Shown: piece by piece, positions 16,929-25,740 of the stretch | Layout: each line of letters begins with the position of its first letter | How positions within the stretch are numbered: the stretch's first letter is position 1 | Assembly (NCBI GenBank): GCA_016218085.1 | Contig: JACREY010000008.1 | Span: 62,001-126,000, forward strand | DNA from: Ignavibacteriota bacterium | GTDB taxonomy: Bacteria > Bacteroidota > Ignavibacteria > Tepidaquicellales > Tepidaquicellaceae | Direction of reading: 5' to 3' | DNA length: 64,000 nucleotides | Made by a program: the position numbers and the translations under genes | The notes under the pieces: model-generated | Seen by the model: the letters and a program-made list of their open reading frames with translations, nothing else | What the model was told of the DNA's origin: nothing | Database searches by the model: none

Positions 16929-17219
16929 TTATTTATTTGATAAACTCTCTTGAACTATTCTTTTGAATTCCTTAGAAACCTTGAATTTAGGCACGAATCT
17001 CTTTTTAAGCTCTATTGTCTCTCCGGTTTTCGGATTCCTGGCTTTTCTCGGCTCGCGTACTAAATTCTTGAATGTACCGAATCCGCGGATTTCGATTGAA
17101 TCATTTTCGCTCAGGCACTCGATTATAGTGCTGATGAAACCTTCTATTACAATCTCGGTTTCTTTTTTGCTTATGCCAGTCGCTTCTGATATTTTAGCCG
17201 CAATTTGTGCTCTTGTCAT
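16929..17219 (-). CDS. HU/IHF-family DNA-binding protein
   Basis: 96 residues. The whole HU fold is present: MTRAQIAAKISEATGISKKE, FISTIIECLSENDSIEIRGFGTF, then the DNA-contact arm with EPRKARNPKTGETI and FKVSKEFKR. The arm Pro sits in ARNPKTG. HU/IHF proteins bend DNA and organise the nucleoid. HU and IHF cannot be separated here by sequence alone; IHF-like features (EIRGFGTF) are slightly favoured. It lies 6 bp after sppA and upstream of the small ribosomal-type gene. Confidence 0.92.
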   Translation of the reverse strand: MTRAQIAAKISEATGISKKETEIVIEGFISTIIECLSENDSIEIRGFGTFKNLVREPRKARNPKTGETIELKKRFVPKFKVSKEFKRIVQESLSNK

Positions 17220-17225
17220 AATATT

Positions 17226-18182
17226 TTATTTCTCAAATTTATATTGTAAAATTGGTTGATTCAAAAACTCTTCCTGTATTTCTTTTTTTAACCCCCAGAT
17301 TCCCGATTTGCTGAGATTTTCCACGAACATTTCCAGTATGTTGTATCTTTCTTTCTCTCTTACAAGTAATGGTTCACCTTTTATATTTGCGAACCTGCAA
17401 GCTATCTCAACGGCATCTTCAAATGTTCCAAGAGTATCTACCAGTCTCAGTTTCAGGGACTGCCTTCCCGTGAATACGCGGCCGTTTGCTATTTCTTTCA
17501 GGGAATCCATCTCAATTTTTCTTTCTTTTGATACCACTTCGAGAAACTGCTCGTAATCATCATCTATAATCTCCTGAAAATATGCGATGTCGTCTGCATT
17601 GGGGTCTCTCATCGGATTTCCTGCATCCTTTAGCTTTCCGCTCTTTATAGTTGTTTCCTTTATTCCGACCTTGTCCGCAAGCTCCTTCATCGTGTAGAAC
17701 TGTGCTATCACCCCGATGCTTCCGACTACAGAGCCGGGGTTTGAAACTATGTAAGACCCGCCGCAGGCCGCCATATATCCGCCGCTTGCACCGATTGAAC
17801 TTATTGATACTATTACAGGTATTCCAGCATCCCGTGTCTTTCTTATTGCTTCATACATTTCCTGAGATGCCGCTACTCCGCCGCCTGGGGAGTTTATTCG
17901 TAATATTATCGCCTTAATGGACTTATCTTCTCTGTATTTTTTAAACTGCCTTACAATCGGTTCTGAAGAAATAATTGTAAAATTCAAATCGACTACAGCA
18001 ATTTTTCCGCTTCCGCTCCCGGTGTATTCATAATAAAATCTCTTGTCGCCCTTCATCGGGGACATTGATTTAGCCAGAAATAAAAATGCCATTCCAACGA
18101 AAATAAGTACAATCAGGGTCAGGGAAATAAATATTCCCCAGAACCATTTCCATCCCGATGATTTTTTTACCGGCTCGCTCAT
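17226..18182 (-). CDS. sppA: Signal peptide peptidase SppA (short form)
   Basis: 318 residues, the short SppA_36K type. One membrane helix at residues about 14-36 anchors it, with the protease domain outside the cytoplasm. The Ser/Lys dyad fits Ser133 (SSIGASGGY) and Lys185 (SGKLKDAG); the 52-residue spacing equals that of Bacillus SppA. RINSPGGGVAASQEMY is also conserved. It cleaves remnant signal peptides in the membrane. It lies 8 bp downstream of the TPR lipoprotein gene and 6 bp before HU, so the three are likely co-transcribed. Confidence 0.93.
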   Translation of the reverse strand: MSEPVKKSSGWKWFWGIFISLTLIVLIFVGMAFLFLAKSMSPMKGDKRFYYEYTGSGSGKIAVVDLNFTIISSEPIVRQFKKYREDKSIKAIILRINSPGGGVAASQEMYEAIRKTRDAGIPVIVSISSIGASGGYMAACGGSYIVSNPGSVVGSIGVIAQFYTMKELADKVGIKETTIKSGKLKDAGNPMRDPNADDIAYFQEIIDDDYEQFLEVVSKERKIEMDSLKEIANGRVFTGRQSLKLRLVDTLGTFEDAVEIACRFANIKGEPLLVREKERYNILEMFVENLSKSGIWGLKKEIQEEFLNQPILQYKFEK

Positions 18183-18190
18183 TTATTTGA

Positions 18191-19126
18191 TTATTTCTTT
18201 TGTAAATCCTGTTTTTTCTTTAATGCATCCTGAGCTTTTTCAGTCATTCCAAGCGCATCATAGGCGTTATAAAGAATTTCATAAGTGTTTATGAGAATTG
18301 CATTTTCCTTTGATGATGCCGCAAGGGGCTCGAGTACTTTAATTGCTTCATTTAAATATGGTTTGAAATCGCCCTTGTTTTCTGTAGCCATTTTTGTTGC
18401 AATCTGGTAATTACTGAATCCGATATTGAATACTGAATTTTCATAATAAGTATTATCTTTCGGCAGATAAGGGATTTCTGTAACTCTTTTGAAAATATCG
18501 AGTGCTTTATCCCATTGTTCACCTTCTCTTGCGGACATTCCGGATTTATATAATATCTTTGCAATCATCGTAGCGTCTGCCTTGCTCTTTGATTTATCCA
18601 GTATGCTCGTGTACATTTTCAGGGCTTCGTCCATTTTTCCGAGATATGTGTAGCAATCTCCCATCATCTGGAATGATGATATGCTGTCGGGAATGATATT
18701 GCTGGCCGCTTTAAAAGAATTTAAAGCATCGTTGAAATTTTTATTTGCAGTTACGGAATCTTTTTTCCCTAATGACTTGGTCCCGCTGTTAAATGCGTTT
18801 ATTCCTGCATTGTATTTGTCTATCCAGTAATTTCTGATATAATCTCCGAACTTATTGGAAATTGCAAGCGCGCTTTTGAATGACTTCTTTGCTTCATCGT
18901 ATTTTCCGACTTCAACCTGCGAAAATCCAAGCATGTACCAGGCTTCATCATCTGCTTTATCTGTGATTACTCCTTTTGATAATTCCTGTTCCGCTTTTAC
19001 ATAATCTTTTTGCTGAAATGCTAATTTACCTGTTGTTGTTTCAGCTGTAGTGCAACCGAAAAAATATACTGATACCGTTAAAAGAATAATTCCCAATGCA
19101 ACAAATTTGCTCAATAAGTGTTTCAT
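18191..19126 (-). CDS. Tetratricopeptide-repeat lipoprotein
   Basis: 311 residues. The signal MKHLLSKFVALGIILLTVSV ends in a lipobox at Cys25. The mature part consists of TPR units: AFQQKDYVKAEQELSKG, AWYMLGFSQVEVGKYDEAKK, SSFQMMGDCYTYLGKMDEAL and MSAREGEQWDKALDIFK. TPR lipoproteins of this kind act as scaffolds for envelope complexes, but no specific partner is visible. It is the first gene of the sppA-HU operon, downstream of a 341-bp non-coding region. Confidence 0.85.
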   Translation of the reverse strand: MKHLLSKFVALGIILLTVSVYFFGCTTAETTTGKLAFQQKDYVKAEQELSKGVITDKADDEAWYMLGFSQVEVGKYDEAKKSFKSALAISNKFGDYIRNYWIDKYNAGINAFNSGTKSLGKKDSVTANKNFNDALNSFKAASNIIPDSISSFQMMGDCYTYLGKMDEALKMYTSILDKSKSKADATMIAKILYKSGMSAREGEQWDKALDIFKRVTEIPYLPKDNTYYENSVFNIGFSNYQIATKMATENKGDFKPYLNEAIKVLEPLAASSKENAILINTYEILYNAYDALGMTEKAQDALKKKQDLQKK

Positions 19127-19294
19127 ATATTTATTATACTCCGAAGTTAAAAATTAATAAAATTTTGTATAATATACTTAAAATATTAGTTTTATTCAAT
19201 TAAACATTTTATACCCTTATTAAACTCGGTTTACCGAAAATTTGTCTAACATATAACAAAAAATAAACAGGAAATCGGATATTTAAAAGTTACT

Positions 19295-19342
19295 TTAGAA
19301 GAATAACGCAACATAAATATAATAATAATAGCTGGATTTCAT
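19295..19342 (-). CDS. Possible Tyr-rich leader peptide (15 aa)
   Basis: On the minus strand a GGAGG sequence lies five bases before an ATG that opens MKSSYYYYIYVALFF and a TAA stop. Five of 15 residues are Tyr, including four in a row encoded TAT TAT TAT TAT. It sits 168 bp upstream of the TPR lipoprotein-sppA operon and in its direction. The good SD is unusual for this genome, which makes translation plausible, but no downstream anti-terminator pair is evident and the frame may be chance. Confidence 0.3.
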   Translation of the reverse strand: MKSSYYYYIYVALFF

Positions 19343-19361
19343 TGTTTCCTCCACACCCCCA

Positions 19362-19401
19362 AATTGGCTGTTTAATAAATTTTAAACAGCCAATTCTTTT
19401 T
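19362..19401 (+). terminator. Perfect 13-bp hairpin with T run; possible end of a small RNA or attenuator
   Basis: AATTGGCTGTTTA (19362-19374) and TAAACAGCCAATT (19383-19395) pair perfectly, followed by CTTTTT on the plus strand. No plus-strand gene precedes it, since the nearest upstream gene is on the minus strand. It ends 66 bp before the PASTA gene. The sequence just before the hairpin is C-rich (TTTCCTCCACACCCCC). Either it ends a small RNA whose C-rich stretch could pair with G-rich SD sites, or it is an attenuator in the leader of the PASTA-rpe operon. Confidence 0.65.
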
Positions 19402-19467
19402 ACACTAAAAATAACATAATATTTTATTAAATTTTATATTAATTTAAAGATATTACGTTTTAATCAA

Positions 19468-20421
19468 ATGATTAAGAAAATAGCATTTATAGCGGTTGTT
19501 GTAATTCTGCTGATGTTTGCATTCAACAGTCTTATTATGCCCTGGTATGTTAAGCATACTTCACTCGTGAAGGTGCCCAGTGTTATCGGACTGCAGTTTA
19601 CTGAAGCCAGGCTGGTTCTCGAAAAAGCGGGGCTCGATGTTAAACAGGGAGATGTAAGGTACGACGAATCAAAACCAATAGGATTGGTAATGGACCAGAA
19701 TCCCGCAGTTGATCAGGTTGTAAAAAACGGAAGACGGATTTACCTCACCGTTTGCGGAGGTGAACAGCTCGTGGAGGTTCCTAAACTCGTGGGACGGACA
19801 TTGAGAGACGCTAAGTTCACCCTCGAGCAAAGAAACCTGCTGGTAGGGGAAATTGTGAAAAAATTCACAAATGATTTTCCCGAAGATGTTGTCGTGTCGC
19901 AAATAGTACAGCCCGGCAGTAAAGTAAAAAGATCTTCGCGGATTGACCTTATTATCAGCAACGGTCAGCAGGTTGGGGATATCATAATTCCCGATGTAAT
20001 CGGAAAGAAACTCGAAGAAGCGAGAAAATTGCTGGAAGAGAAAAAACTTAAAATAGGAAAAATCACATATCAGGCAAGCGATTTTCCTGCCGGACAGGTG
20101 ATTGACCAGTATCCGAAAAAAGACAAGTCTGCAAACAGCAATACACCTGTTGATTTGTTCATCGCAAAGAAAAAAACTACTGAAAAAGAAGTTCAGGAAG
20201 TGAGCAGTGACACCCAGGAAAACGAAAAGAAAGCTGCCGATAAAATAAAAGCCGAAGAAAAAGAAAAACTGGAAAAAGAAAAAAACGATAAGGATAAAGT
20301 TAAGGAAAAACAACCCGAAAAAGATAAAGTAAAGGAAAAGCAGACGGAAAAAGATAAAATCGATAAAACAAAGGATAAACCGAAAGAAAAAACGGAAACA
20401 AAGCCAAAGGAAAATAAATAA
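19468..20421 (+). CDS. Membrane-anchored PASTA-domain protein
   Basis: 317 residues. One N-terminal membrane helix (about residues 4-24) is followed by three PASTA repeats at about 34-97, 101-168 and 172-234, each starting VP/IPDVIG-like (VKVPSVIGL, VEVPKLVGR, IIIPDVIGK). The last 80 residues are a highly charged Lys/Glu/Asp tail with KDKVKEKQ-type repeats. PASTA domains bind peptidoglycan or muropeptides. There is no kinase or transpeptidase domain, unlike PrkC or class A PBPs. The stop overlaps the rpe start (TAATG). In Firmicutes the PASTA kinase prkC also sits near rpe, so this may be a kinase-less counterpart; that is inference. Confidence 0.87.
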   Translation: MIKKIAFIAVVVILLMFAFNSLIMPWYVKHTSLVKVPSVIGLQFTEARLVLEKAGLDVKQGDVRYDESKPIGLVMDQNPAVDQVVKNGRRIYLTVCGGEQLVEVPKLVGRTLRDAKFTLEQRNLLVGEIVKKFTNDFPEDVVVSQIVQPGSKVKRSSRIDLIISNGQQVGDIIIPDVIGKKLEEARKLLEEKKLKIGKITYQASDFPAGQVIDQYPKKDKSANSNTPVDLFIAKKKTTEKEVQEVSSDTQENEKKAADKIKAEEKEKLEKEKNDKDKVKEKQPEKDKVKEKQTEKDKIDKTKDKPKEKTETKPKENK

Positions 20422-21077
20422 TGAAAAAATTATTGTGCCCTTCGATTCTGTCGGCGGATTTTACTAAACTTAAAGAAGACATAAAGGAAGTCGAAGCCGC
20501 AGGCGCCGACATTATACATTGCGATATTATGGACGGACACTTTGTTCCGAACATTACATTCGGACCCGATGTAGTGGCAAAAGTAAATGAAATCACAGAC
20601 CTACCTCTCGATGTTCACCTTATGATAGATAATTCTGATAAATATATAAAGAATTTCGCAGATGCGGGAGCTGATTACATTTCGGTGCATTTCGAAAACA
20701 ATAACCATCTTCACAGGCTCGTGAATTACATCAAAAGCTTTGGAGTGAAAGCTGGCGTCGTGATTAATCCGGCAACCCCTGTTTCTGTGCTTTCTGAAAT
20801 TATTACCGAAACGGATTTTATTCTCGTTATGAGCGTCAATCCCGGTTTCGGAGGACAGAAATTCATAAAAAGCTCATTCGGCAAAGTGAAAGAACTTAAA
20901 AAAATGATTTCCGAAAAAAATCCTTCCTGTGCAATAGAAATCGACGGTGGAATCGGGGAAAACAATATTAAAGAACTTGCAGATTCCGGCGTGGATATGT
21001 TCGTTGCAGGTGCAACTGTCTTTAAAGCAAAAGACAGGAAAGCTAAAATAAAAGAGTTAAAGGACCTGATAAACTGA
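20421..21077 (+). CDS. rpe: Ribulose-phosphate 3-epimerase
   Basis: 218 residues, the normal length. It interconverts ribulose-5-phosphate and xylulose-5-phosphate in the pentose phosphate pathway. TIM-barrel landmarks are LCPSILSADFTKLKEDI, HCDIMDGHFVPNITFGPDVV, LPLDVHLMI, VMSVNPGFGGQKFI and IEIDGGIGENN, including the metal-binding His/Asp pairs. Its ATG overlaps the stop of the PASTA gene and it ends four bases before nnr, consistent with translational coupling in the ten-gene run 19468-28069. Confidence 0.97.
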   Translation: MKKLLCPSILSADFTKLKEDIKEVEAAGADIIHCDIMDGHFVPNITFGPDVVAKVNEITDLPLDVHLMIDNSDKYIKNFADAGADYISVHFENNNHLHRLVNYIKSFGVKAGVVINPATPVSVLSEIITETDFILVMSVNPGFGGQKFIKSSFGKVKELKKMISEKNPSCAIEIDGGIGENNIKELADSGVDMFVAGATVFKAKDRKAKIKELKDLIN

Positions 21078-21081
21078 TATT

Positions 21082-22626
21082 ATGAAAAGTATATTTTACA
21101 ATTCCGAAGTTCTCGATGCAGAAAAAAAGATTATCACGAATCTTAATATCCCGTCTATATTGCTGATGGAAAATGCCGGGCTGAACTCTGCCGATTATAT
21201 TTATGCGCTGATTATGAAAAAACAATTTAGCTCCGTAATAATTCTGGCAGGCAAGGGAAATAATGCAGGCGACGGTTTTGTTATTGCAAGACACCTTGCA
21301 ACAAGAGGAGTTGAAGTAAATGTTTTTCTGCTTTACCCGGAAAATGAACTGAAAGGCGATGCAAAAATTAATTTTGATGTAATTAAAAATTTACGTAATA
21401 ATATTCGTATTGAAAATTCTGATAATCTGAGTACAGTGTTAAAGGAAAATAAGGGCAGGGAATTACTGATTATCGATTCGGTTTTTGGAATTGGATTCAA
21501 AGGACAGCTTGATTCGCACGTCAGGCAGATTTTTGGAAAACTTAACAGGTTGAAGAATAAAACCGTGGTTGCCGTTGATACAGTAAGCGGGCTGGAGAGT
21601 CATTACAGTGAAAACGAATTACTCTTTGCCGATTATACTCTTTCGATGGGAATAAAAAAATTCAATTCGGTTTTTGGCACGGGCAGGGAGGCAAGCGGAA
21701 AAAACGCAGTTATGAATATCGGAATTCCCTCAGGTGAATTTGATAAATACAACATCAGAAAAATTTTCGAAATAGAAAAAAAAGATATAATAGGTTTCAT
21801 TCCCAAAAGGAAAATTAACTCAAACAAATACACGAACGGAAAGCTTTTCGCACTATGTGGTTCAGTTGGATTTACGGGTGCGGCATATTTAAGCTCGCTT
21901 TCAGCTTTGAAGTCGGGATGCGGTGCCGTAATACTCGGAATACCAAAATCCCTGAACAGGATTATGGAATCCAAGACTACAGAGGTGATAACATTGCCCC
22001 TGCCTGAAACGGAAGAAAAATCATTTTCGGGTGCAGGATATAAAAAGATTCTTGAAAAAATTGACTGGTGCGATGCATTATTGATAGGTCCCGGGATAGG
22101 AAGAAATCCTGAAACGCTCGCTCTCGTGAGAAGGATTATATCGGAAACGGAAAAACCCGTGGTTCTGGATGCGGATGGCATTTTTGCTTTTAAGGATAAT
22201 ATTCATCATCTTGAAAACAGAAAATGCGAATTGGTTTTAACTCCTCATTACGGAGAGTTTTCAAATCTTACCGGATATAAAACGGATGATATTAAAAAAA
22301 ATATATTTGAATTATCGGTTGACTTTGCCCGGAAATGCAAACTTACACTGGTACTGAAAAATTCACCGACTGTAATTACAGACGGAGAAATGTTTTATAT
22401 TAATTCGACTGGACGTGAAAACCTTGCTACTGTCGGAAGCGGCGATGTACTCTCGGGAATTATATCAGGTATCCTTGCCCGTACAAAATCAGCTTCGAAG
22501 AGTTCAGTCGCAGGCGTTTACATTCACGGAAGATGCGGGGATTTGCTTTTTGACAGGAGCGGTTCTTCATCTACCGTTGCATCCGAGCTTATTCAGGAAA
22601 TTCAAAATGTGAAAAAGGAACTGTAG
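21082..22626 (+). CDS. nnr: Bifunctional NAD(P)H-hydrate epimerase / ADP-dependent dehydratase
   Basis: 514 residues, the usual size of the fused repair enzyme. The N-terminal YjeF_N epimerase (about 1-215) has MENAGLNSADYI, GKGNNAGDGFVIARHLA and DSVFGIGFKGQL. The C-terminal dehydratase (about 225-510) has GFTGAAYLSSLSALKSGCG, LLIGPGIGRNPE, VLDADGIFAF, LTPHYGEF and the catalytic GSGDVLSG. Together they convert damaged NADHX/NADPHX back to NAD(P)H. It sits between rpe and a VanZ-like gene with three or four bases on each side. Confidence 0.95.
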   Translation: MKSIFYNSEVLDAEKKIITNLNIPSILLMENAGLNSADYIYALIMKKQFSSVIILAGKGNNAGDGFVIARHLATRGVEVNVFLLYPENELKGDAKINFDVIKNLRNNIRIENSDNLSTVLKENKGRELLIIDSVFGIGFKGQLDSHVRQIFGKLNRLKNKTVVAVDTVSGLESHYSENELLFADYTLSMGIKKFNSVFGTGREASGKNAVMNIGIPSGEFDKYNIRKIFEIEKKDIIGFIPKRKINSNKYTNGKLFALCGSVGFTGAAYLSSLSALKSGCGAVILGIPKSLNRIMESKTTEVITLPLPETEEKSFSGAGYKKILEKIDWCDALLIGPGIGRNPETLALVRRIISETEKPVVLDADGIFAFKDNIHHLENRKCELVLTPHYGEFSNLTGYKTDDIKKNIFELSVDFARKCKLTLVLKNSPTVITDGEMFYINSTGRENLATVGSGDVLSGIISGILARTKSASKSSVAGVYIHGRCGDLLFDRSGSSSTVASELIQEIQNVKKEL

Positions 22627-22629
22627 AAT

Positions 22630-23031
22630 TTGAAATATCACATTTTATTTGCTGTTCTTTGTATTGTGATTTTTATCGAGTCTTCTTTTCCTTCAGATTC
22701 GTTTCCCGACAAGTCGTTCGAGATCGAGGACAAACTTGTTCACTTTGCAATTTATTTTGCACTTTCGGTTTCGGCTTTTTTGTCGTTTACTAAACAGAAA
22801 AAATTAAGTATAATAAGGGAAAATGCATTCGTATCGATTATAGCTTTTACGGCTCTGTACGGAGGACTTGATGAAATTCACCAATATTTTGTGCCTGGCA
22901 GGAACTGTGATTTTTATGACTGGATTGCCAATATTGCAGGCTCATTTATTGCTGTACTTGCAATTATAATTTTAAAAAAAATGTTCAAAAATAAAAATAA
23001 TATATTCAACTCCGATTATGATACAAATTAA
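22630..23031 (+). CDS. VanZ-like membrane protein
   Basis: 133 residues from a TTG start three bases after the nnr stop. Four hydrophobic segments are visible. The VanZ family pattern is present: DKLVHFAIYFALSVSAF, then YGGLDEIHQYFVPGRNCDFYDWIANIAGS, with the conserved H-x-x-x-Y, D-E-x-x-Q and D-x-x-A-N. VanZ in vancomycin clusters lowers teicoplanin sensitivity; most homologues, including this lone gene, have no known role. Its 3' end overlaps the nuoN start by 14 bp. Confidence 0.85.
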   Translation: MKYHILFAVLCIVIFIESSFPSDSFPDKSFEIEDKLVHFAIYFALSVSAFLSFTKQKKLSIIRENAFVSIIAFTALYGGLDEIHQYFVPGRNCDFYDWIANIAGSFIAVLAIIILKKMFKNKNNIFNSDYDTN

Positions 23032-24454
23032 CGAGCTTGTAAATATACTGCCGGTATTAATAATTTTTATAGGCATAATTCTGACTCTGATTTGCGAAAT
23101 ACTGTTCGGAAAGAATAAACTCGTGGTTTATTCTTTAAGCATATTAAGCGTTTTGGGCTCAATAGCGGGTACTTTTTATCTTCTCAATAAGGATTTGTTT
23201 GTATTCGGTGAACTTCTGCGGGTAAATAATATAACCCTGGCTTTCACTATCATAATCCTGACTTCCGTTCTCTTGACTTTTATTGCTTCCAAAAATTATC
23301 TTGAAAAAGAAAAAATTAATTTCGGGGAATATTATATAATTGTCTTGAGCTCGGTTCTCGGAATGCTGCTTATGATTTTTGCGAACGATTTGCTGATAGT
23401 TTTTATCGGACTTGAACTTATGTCGATTTGCTTTTATGTGCTTGTAGGTATGCTGAGGAAAAGAGTAAAATCGAATGAAAGCGCTCTTAAATATTTTCTG
23501 CTCGGCGCATTCATATCGGGATTCCTGCTTTACGGAATATCTCTTATGTATGGCGCCATCGGAACGACAAAAATATCGGTATATTCTACTATGGCAGGAA
23601 TTACCAAGACGCCCGTTTTCCTTATCGGCCTGGTTTTGTATACAATAGGATTCCTTTTTAAAATGGGGGTGTTTCCTTTCCAGATGTGGGTGCCTGATGT
23701 GTACGAAGGCGCTCCTACTATTGTTACGGGAATGATGTCAACTGCAGGAAAAATAGCAGCAGTCGGCACTATCGCTCCGCTGATTATAAGTTTTAATGTT
23801 CCTGATTTTAAAACACTTCTCGCAATTATTTCTGTTCTGACAATGCTCTTCGGTAATGTTATCGCTTTATCGCAGTCCAGTATAAAAAGAATCCTTGCAT
23901 ATTCTTCAATTGCAAGTGCTGGATATATTCTGGTAGGTGTCGCTTCAATGGATGAGTTTGCAGTTAAGGGAATTCTCTTTTACCTTGCCGCTTATGTGTT
24001 TATGCAGCTTGGTGCATTCATTGTCGTTTCAGTTTATGAGTCCGGCTCGAAAGATAAGACGGACTTCAATCTTCTTAATTTTGACGATTACAAGGGACTC
24101 GCAAAAAGAAATCCGATGCTCGGTATTTTCTTTTCAGTCTTTCTGCTTTCGCTCGCCGGAATTCCTCCGCTTGCAGGATTTTGGGGAAAATATTATCTCT
24201 TTTATGTCGCAATCAAGTCTAACTTGATTTGGCTCTCGATTATAGCAATTTTATTAAGTCTTGTATCGCTTTATTACTATCTCAGGATAATCGTATATAT
24301 GTGGTTTATGGAACCGTCGGAAGAATTGAAGGAAACCGAAATCAGATCGGATTTTCTGAGTAAAATCTCGCTGATATTGGCTTTTGCAGGAACCGTAATT
24401 TTCGGATTTCTTCCGAATATATTTTTCTCACTGTTTAATTTTGTGATTAAATAA
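23018..24454 (+). CDS. nuoN: NADH-quinone oxidoreductase subunit N
   Basis: 478 residues with about 14 membrane segments, the normal NuoN size. Antiporter-like family marks include LELMSICFYVLVGMLRKR, SNESALKYFLLGAFISGFLLYG, FKMGVFPFQMWVPDVYEG, the transmembrane Glu and Lys residues of the proton path, and SLAGIPPLAGFWGKYYLF. It is a proton-pumping subunit of complex I. No other nuo gene is in the window, although a split-off nuoN is not rare. The gene overlaps vanZ by 14 bp and ends exactly where the propeller gene begins. Confidence 0.95.
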   Translation: MIQINELVNILPVLIIFIGIILTLICEILFGKNKLVVYSLSILSVLGSIAGTFYLLNKDLFVFGELLRVNNITLAFTIIILTSVLLTFIASKNYLEKEKINFGEYYIIVLSSVLGMLLMIFANDLLIVFIGLELMSICFYVLVGMLRKRVKSNESALKYFLLGAFISGFLLYGISLMYGAIGTTKISVYSTMAGITKTPVFLIGLVLYTIGFLFKMGVFPFQMWVPDVYEGAPTIVTGMMSTAGKIAAVGTIAPLIISFNVPDFKTLLAIISVLTMLFGNVIALSQSSIKRILAYSSIASAGYILVGVASMDEFAVKGILFYLAAYVFMQLGAFIVVSVYESGSKDKTDFNLLNFDDYKGLAKRNPMLGIFFSVFLLSLAGIPPLAGFWGKYYLFYVAIKSNLIWLSIIAILLSLVSLYYYLRIIVYMWFMEPSEELKETEIRSDFLSKISLILAFAGTVIFGFLPNIFFSLFNFVIK

Positions 24455-25300
24455 ATGATATTCCTTTTAATCTTAAACTTTCTTTTTCCTGCGCGCGATA
24501 CTCTCGTTGAAAAAAAATGCGAGTATGCAGGATTTAAAAATGCCGTTTCGGTTACGACGGACGGGAAGGGGAATATTTATGTGCTCGATAATGAATCTAA
24601 TGAAATAATCAAGCTGGACGGCAGCCTTAATGAAATTAAAAGAACAGGTAAAAAGGGGTGGAATAATGGTGAATTTGATTCTCCTACTTCGATGGACGGT
24701 TCATCAGGACTGGATATTTATGTGACTGACGGAAATAATTACAGAATTCAGAGGTTTGACCTTAATCTGAGCTATGTATCTTCCCTGGTTACTAACTTAT
24801 CCACTTTTGAAGAGAAACTGAAATTTAATACACCTGTTGCTTCTGTTGTACTTAATCTTAGCGCTCTCTATGTGATAGACGGCGAGAACAAGCGGATTGT
24901 AAGCTATCCTGACGGAATCACTCCCGGATATTCTTTCGGCGGATTTCAGTCAGCAAGGAAACCATTTTTAAATCCTGTTAAGCTTCTTAAAGACGGATTT
25001 AACAGATTATACGTTTTTGATAAAAAAGGCAATGCCCTTCACATATATGATAATTTCGGAAATTTTGTCAATACCATCGAATCGTCTATAATTAAATCTG
25101 TTTCAATTTATAATAATATTATTTACATTTTTACGGGAAGTGAAATAATTTTATACAGCGTAAATAAAAATGCATATACAGGGAAAATATCCCTTCAGGA
25201 GGAGTTTAGTGGTTCAAATGTTACTGATATGCAGGTTTATTCCGAAAATAAAATTTTATTCCTTGAAAAAAATAAAATCAGTTTTTATATAATTAACTAA
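24455..25300 (+). CDS. NHL-type beta-propeller protein
   Basis: 281 residues. The product begins MIFLLILNFLFPARDTL, a short hydrophobic start that may be a signal sequence, and continues with NHL/six-blade propeller repeats: GKGNIYVLDNESNEIIKLDG, SSGLDIYVTDGNNYRIQRFD, SALYVIDGENKRIVSY and FNRLYVFDKKGNALHIYD. The role is unknown; such propellers usually bind proteins or ligands outside the cytoplasm. The ATG follows the nuoN stop with no spacer, so it is probably translated with it. Whether it works with complex I is untested. Confidence 0.8.
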   Translation: MIFLLILNFLFPARDTLVEKKCEYAGFKNAVSVTTDGKGNIYVLDNESNEIIKLDGSLNEIKRTGKKGWNNGEFDSPTSMDGSSGLDIYVTDGNNYRIQRFDLNLSYVSSLVTNLSTFEEKLKFNTPVASVVLNLSALYVIDGENKRIVSYPDGITPGYSFGGFQSARKPFLNPVKLLKDGFNRLYVFDKKGNALHIYDNFGNFVNTIESSIIKSVSIYNNIIYIFTGSEIILYSVNKNAYTGKISLQEEFSGSNVTDMQVYSENKILFLEKNKISFYIIN

Positions 25301-25306
25301 AATCAT

Positions 25307-25723
25307 ATGGCAAAAGGCTTAAACAAAGTTATGCTCATTGGACATCTTGGAAAAGATCCGGAGCTTAAATATACGGAAAAGGGAACTGCATACTGCAATT
25401 TTTCTATCGCAACAGATGAGTCTTATAAAGACGAAAATGGCAATAAAGTTGAAAGAACTGAATGGCATAATATTATTACTTGGAGGAAACTTGCGGAAAT
25501 CTGCCAGCAGTATCTGAAAAAAGGAAGTAAAATATACTGCGAAGGAAAACTTCAGACTGATTCCTATGAAAAGGACGGAGTGAAGAGATACAGCACGAAA
25601 ATTGTAATGACTGATATGGCTATGCTTGACAGCAAAGGAGCCGGAAGCACTGAAAGAGTATCGGATGAATCAGTAAAACCGGCAGCCGGAACAGCTGGAA
25701 ACGACGACGATTTACCGTTTTAG
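25307..25723 (+). CDS. ssb: Single-stranded DNA-binding protein
   Basis: 138 residues. The OB fold starts [21 protein letters not shown] and includes [30 protein letters not shown]. After a short disordered linker it ends in the acidic tip DDDLPF, the standard protein-interaction tail of SSB. It coats single-stranded DNA in replication and repair. It lies six bases after the propeller gene. Length is on the short side but complete. Confidence 0.95.
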   Translation: MAKGLNKVMLIGHLGKDPELKYTEKGTAYCNFSIATDESYKDENGNKVERTEWHNIITWRKLAEICQQYLKKGSKIYCEGKLQTDSYEKDGVKRYSTKIVMTDMAMLDSKGAGSTERVSDESVKPAAGTAGNDDDLPF

Positions 25724-25740
25724 CAAATTTTAAATAATGT

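Larger units (their letters stand above)
19127..19467. other. Non-coding region with hairpin, C-rich tract and possible leader ORF
   Basis: AT-rich divergent intergenic region between the TPR lipoprotein (minus) and PASTA (plus) genes. It must contain promoters for both operons. Apart from the hairpin at 19362 and the 15-codon frame at 19342, described separately, I see no gene or tRNA. Confidence 0.8.
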
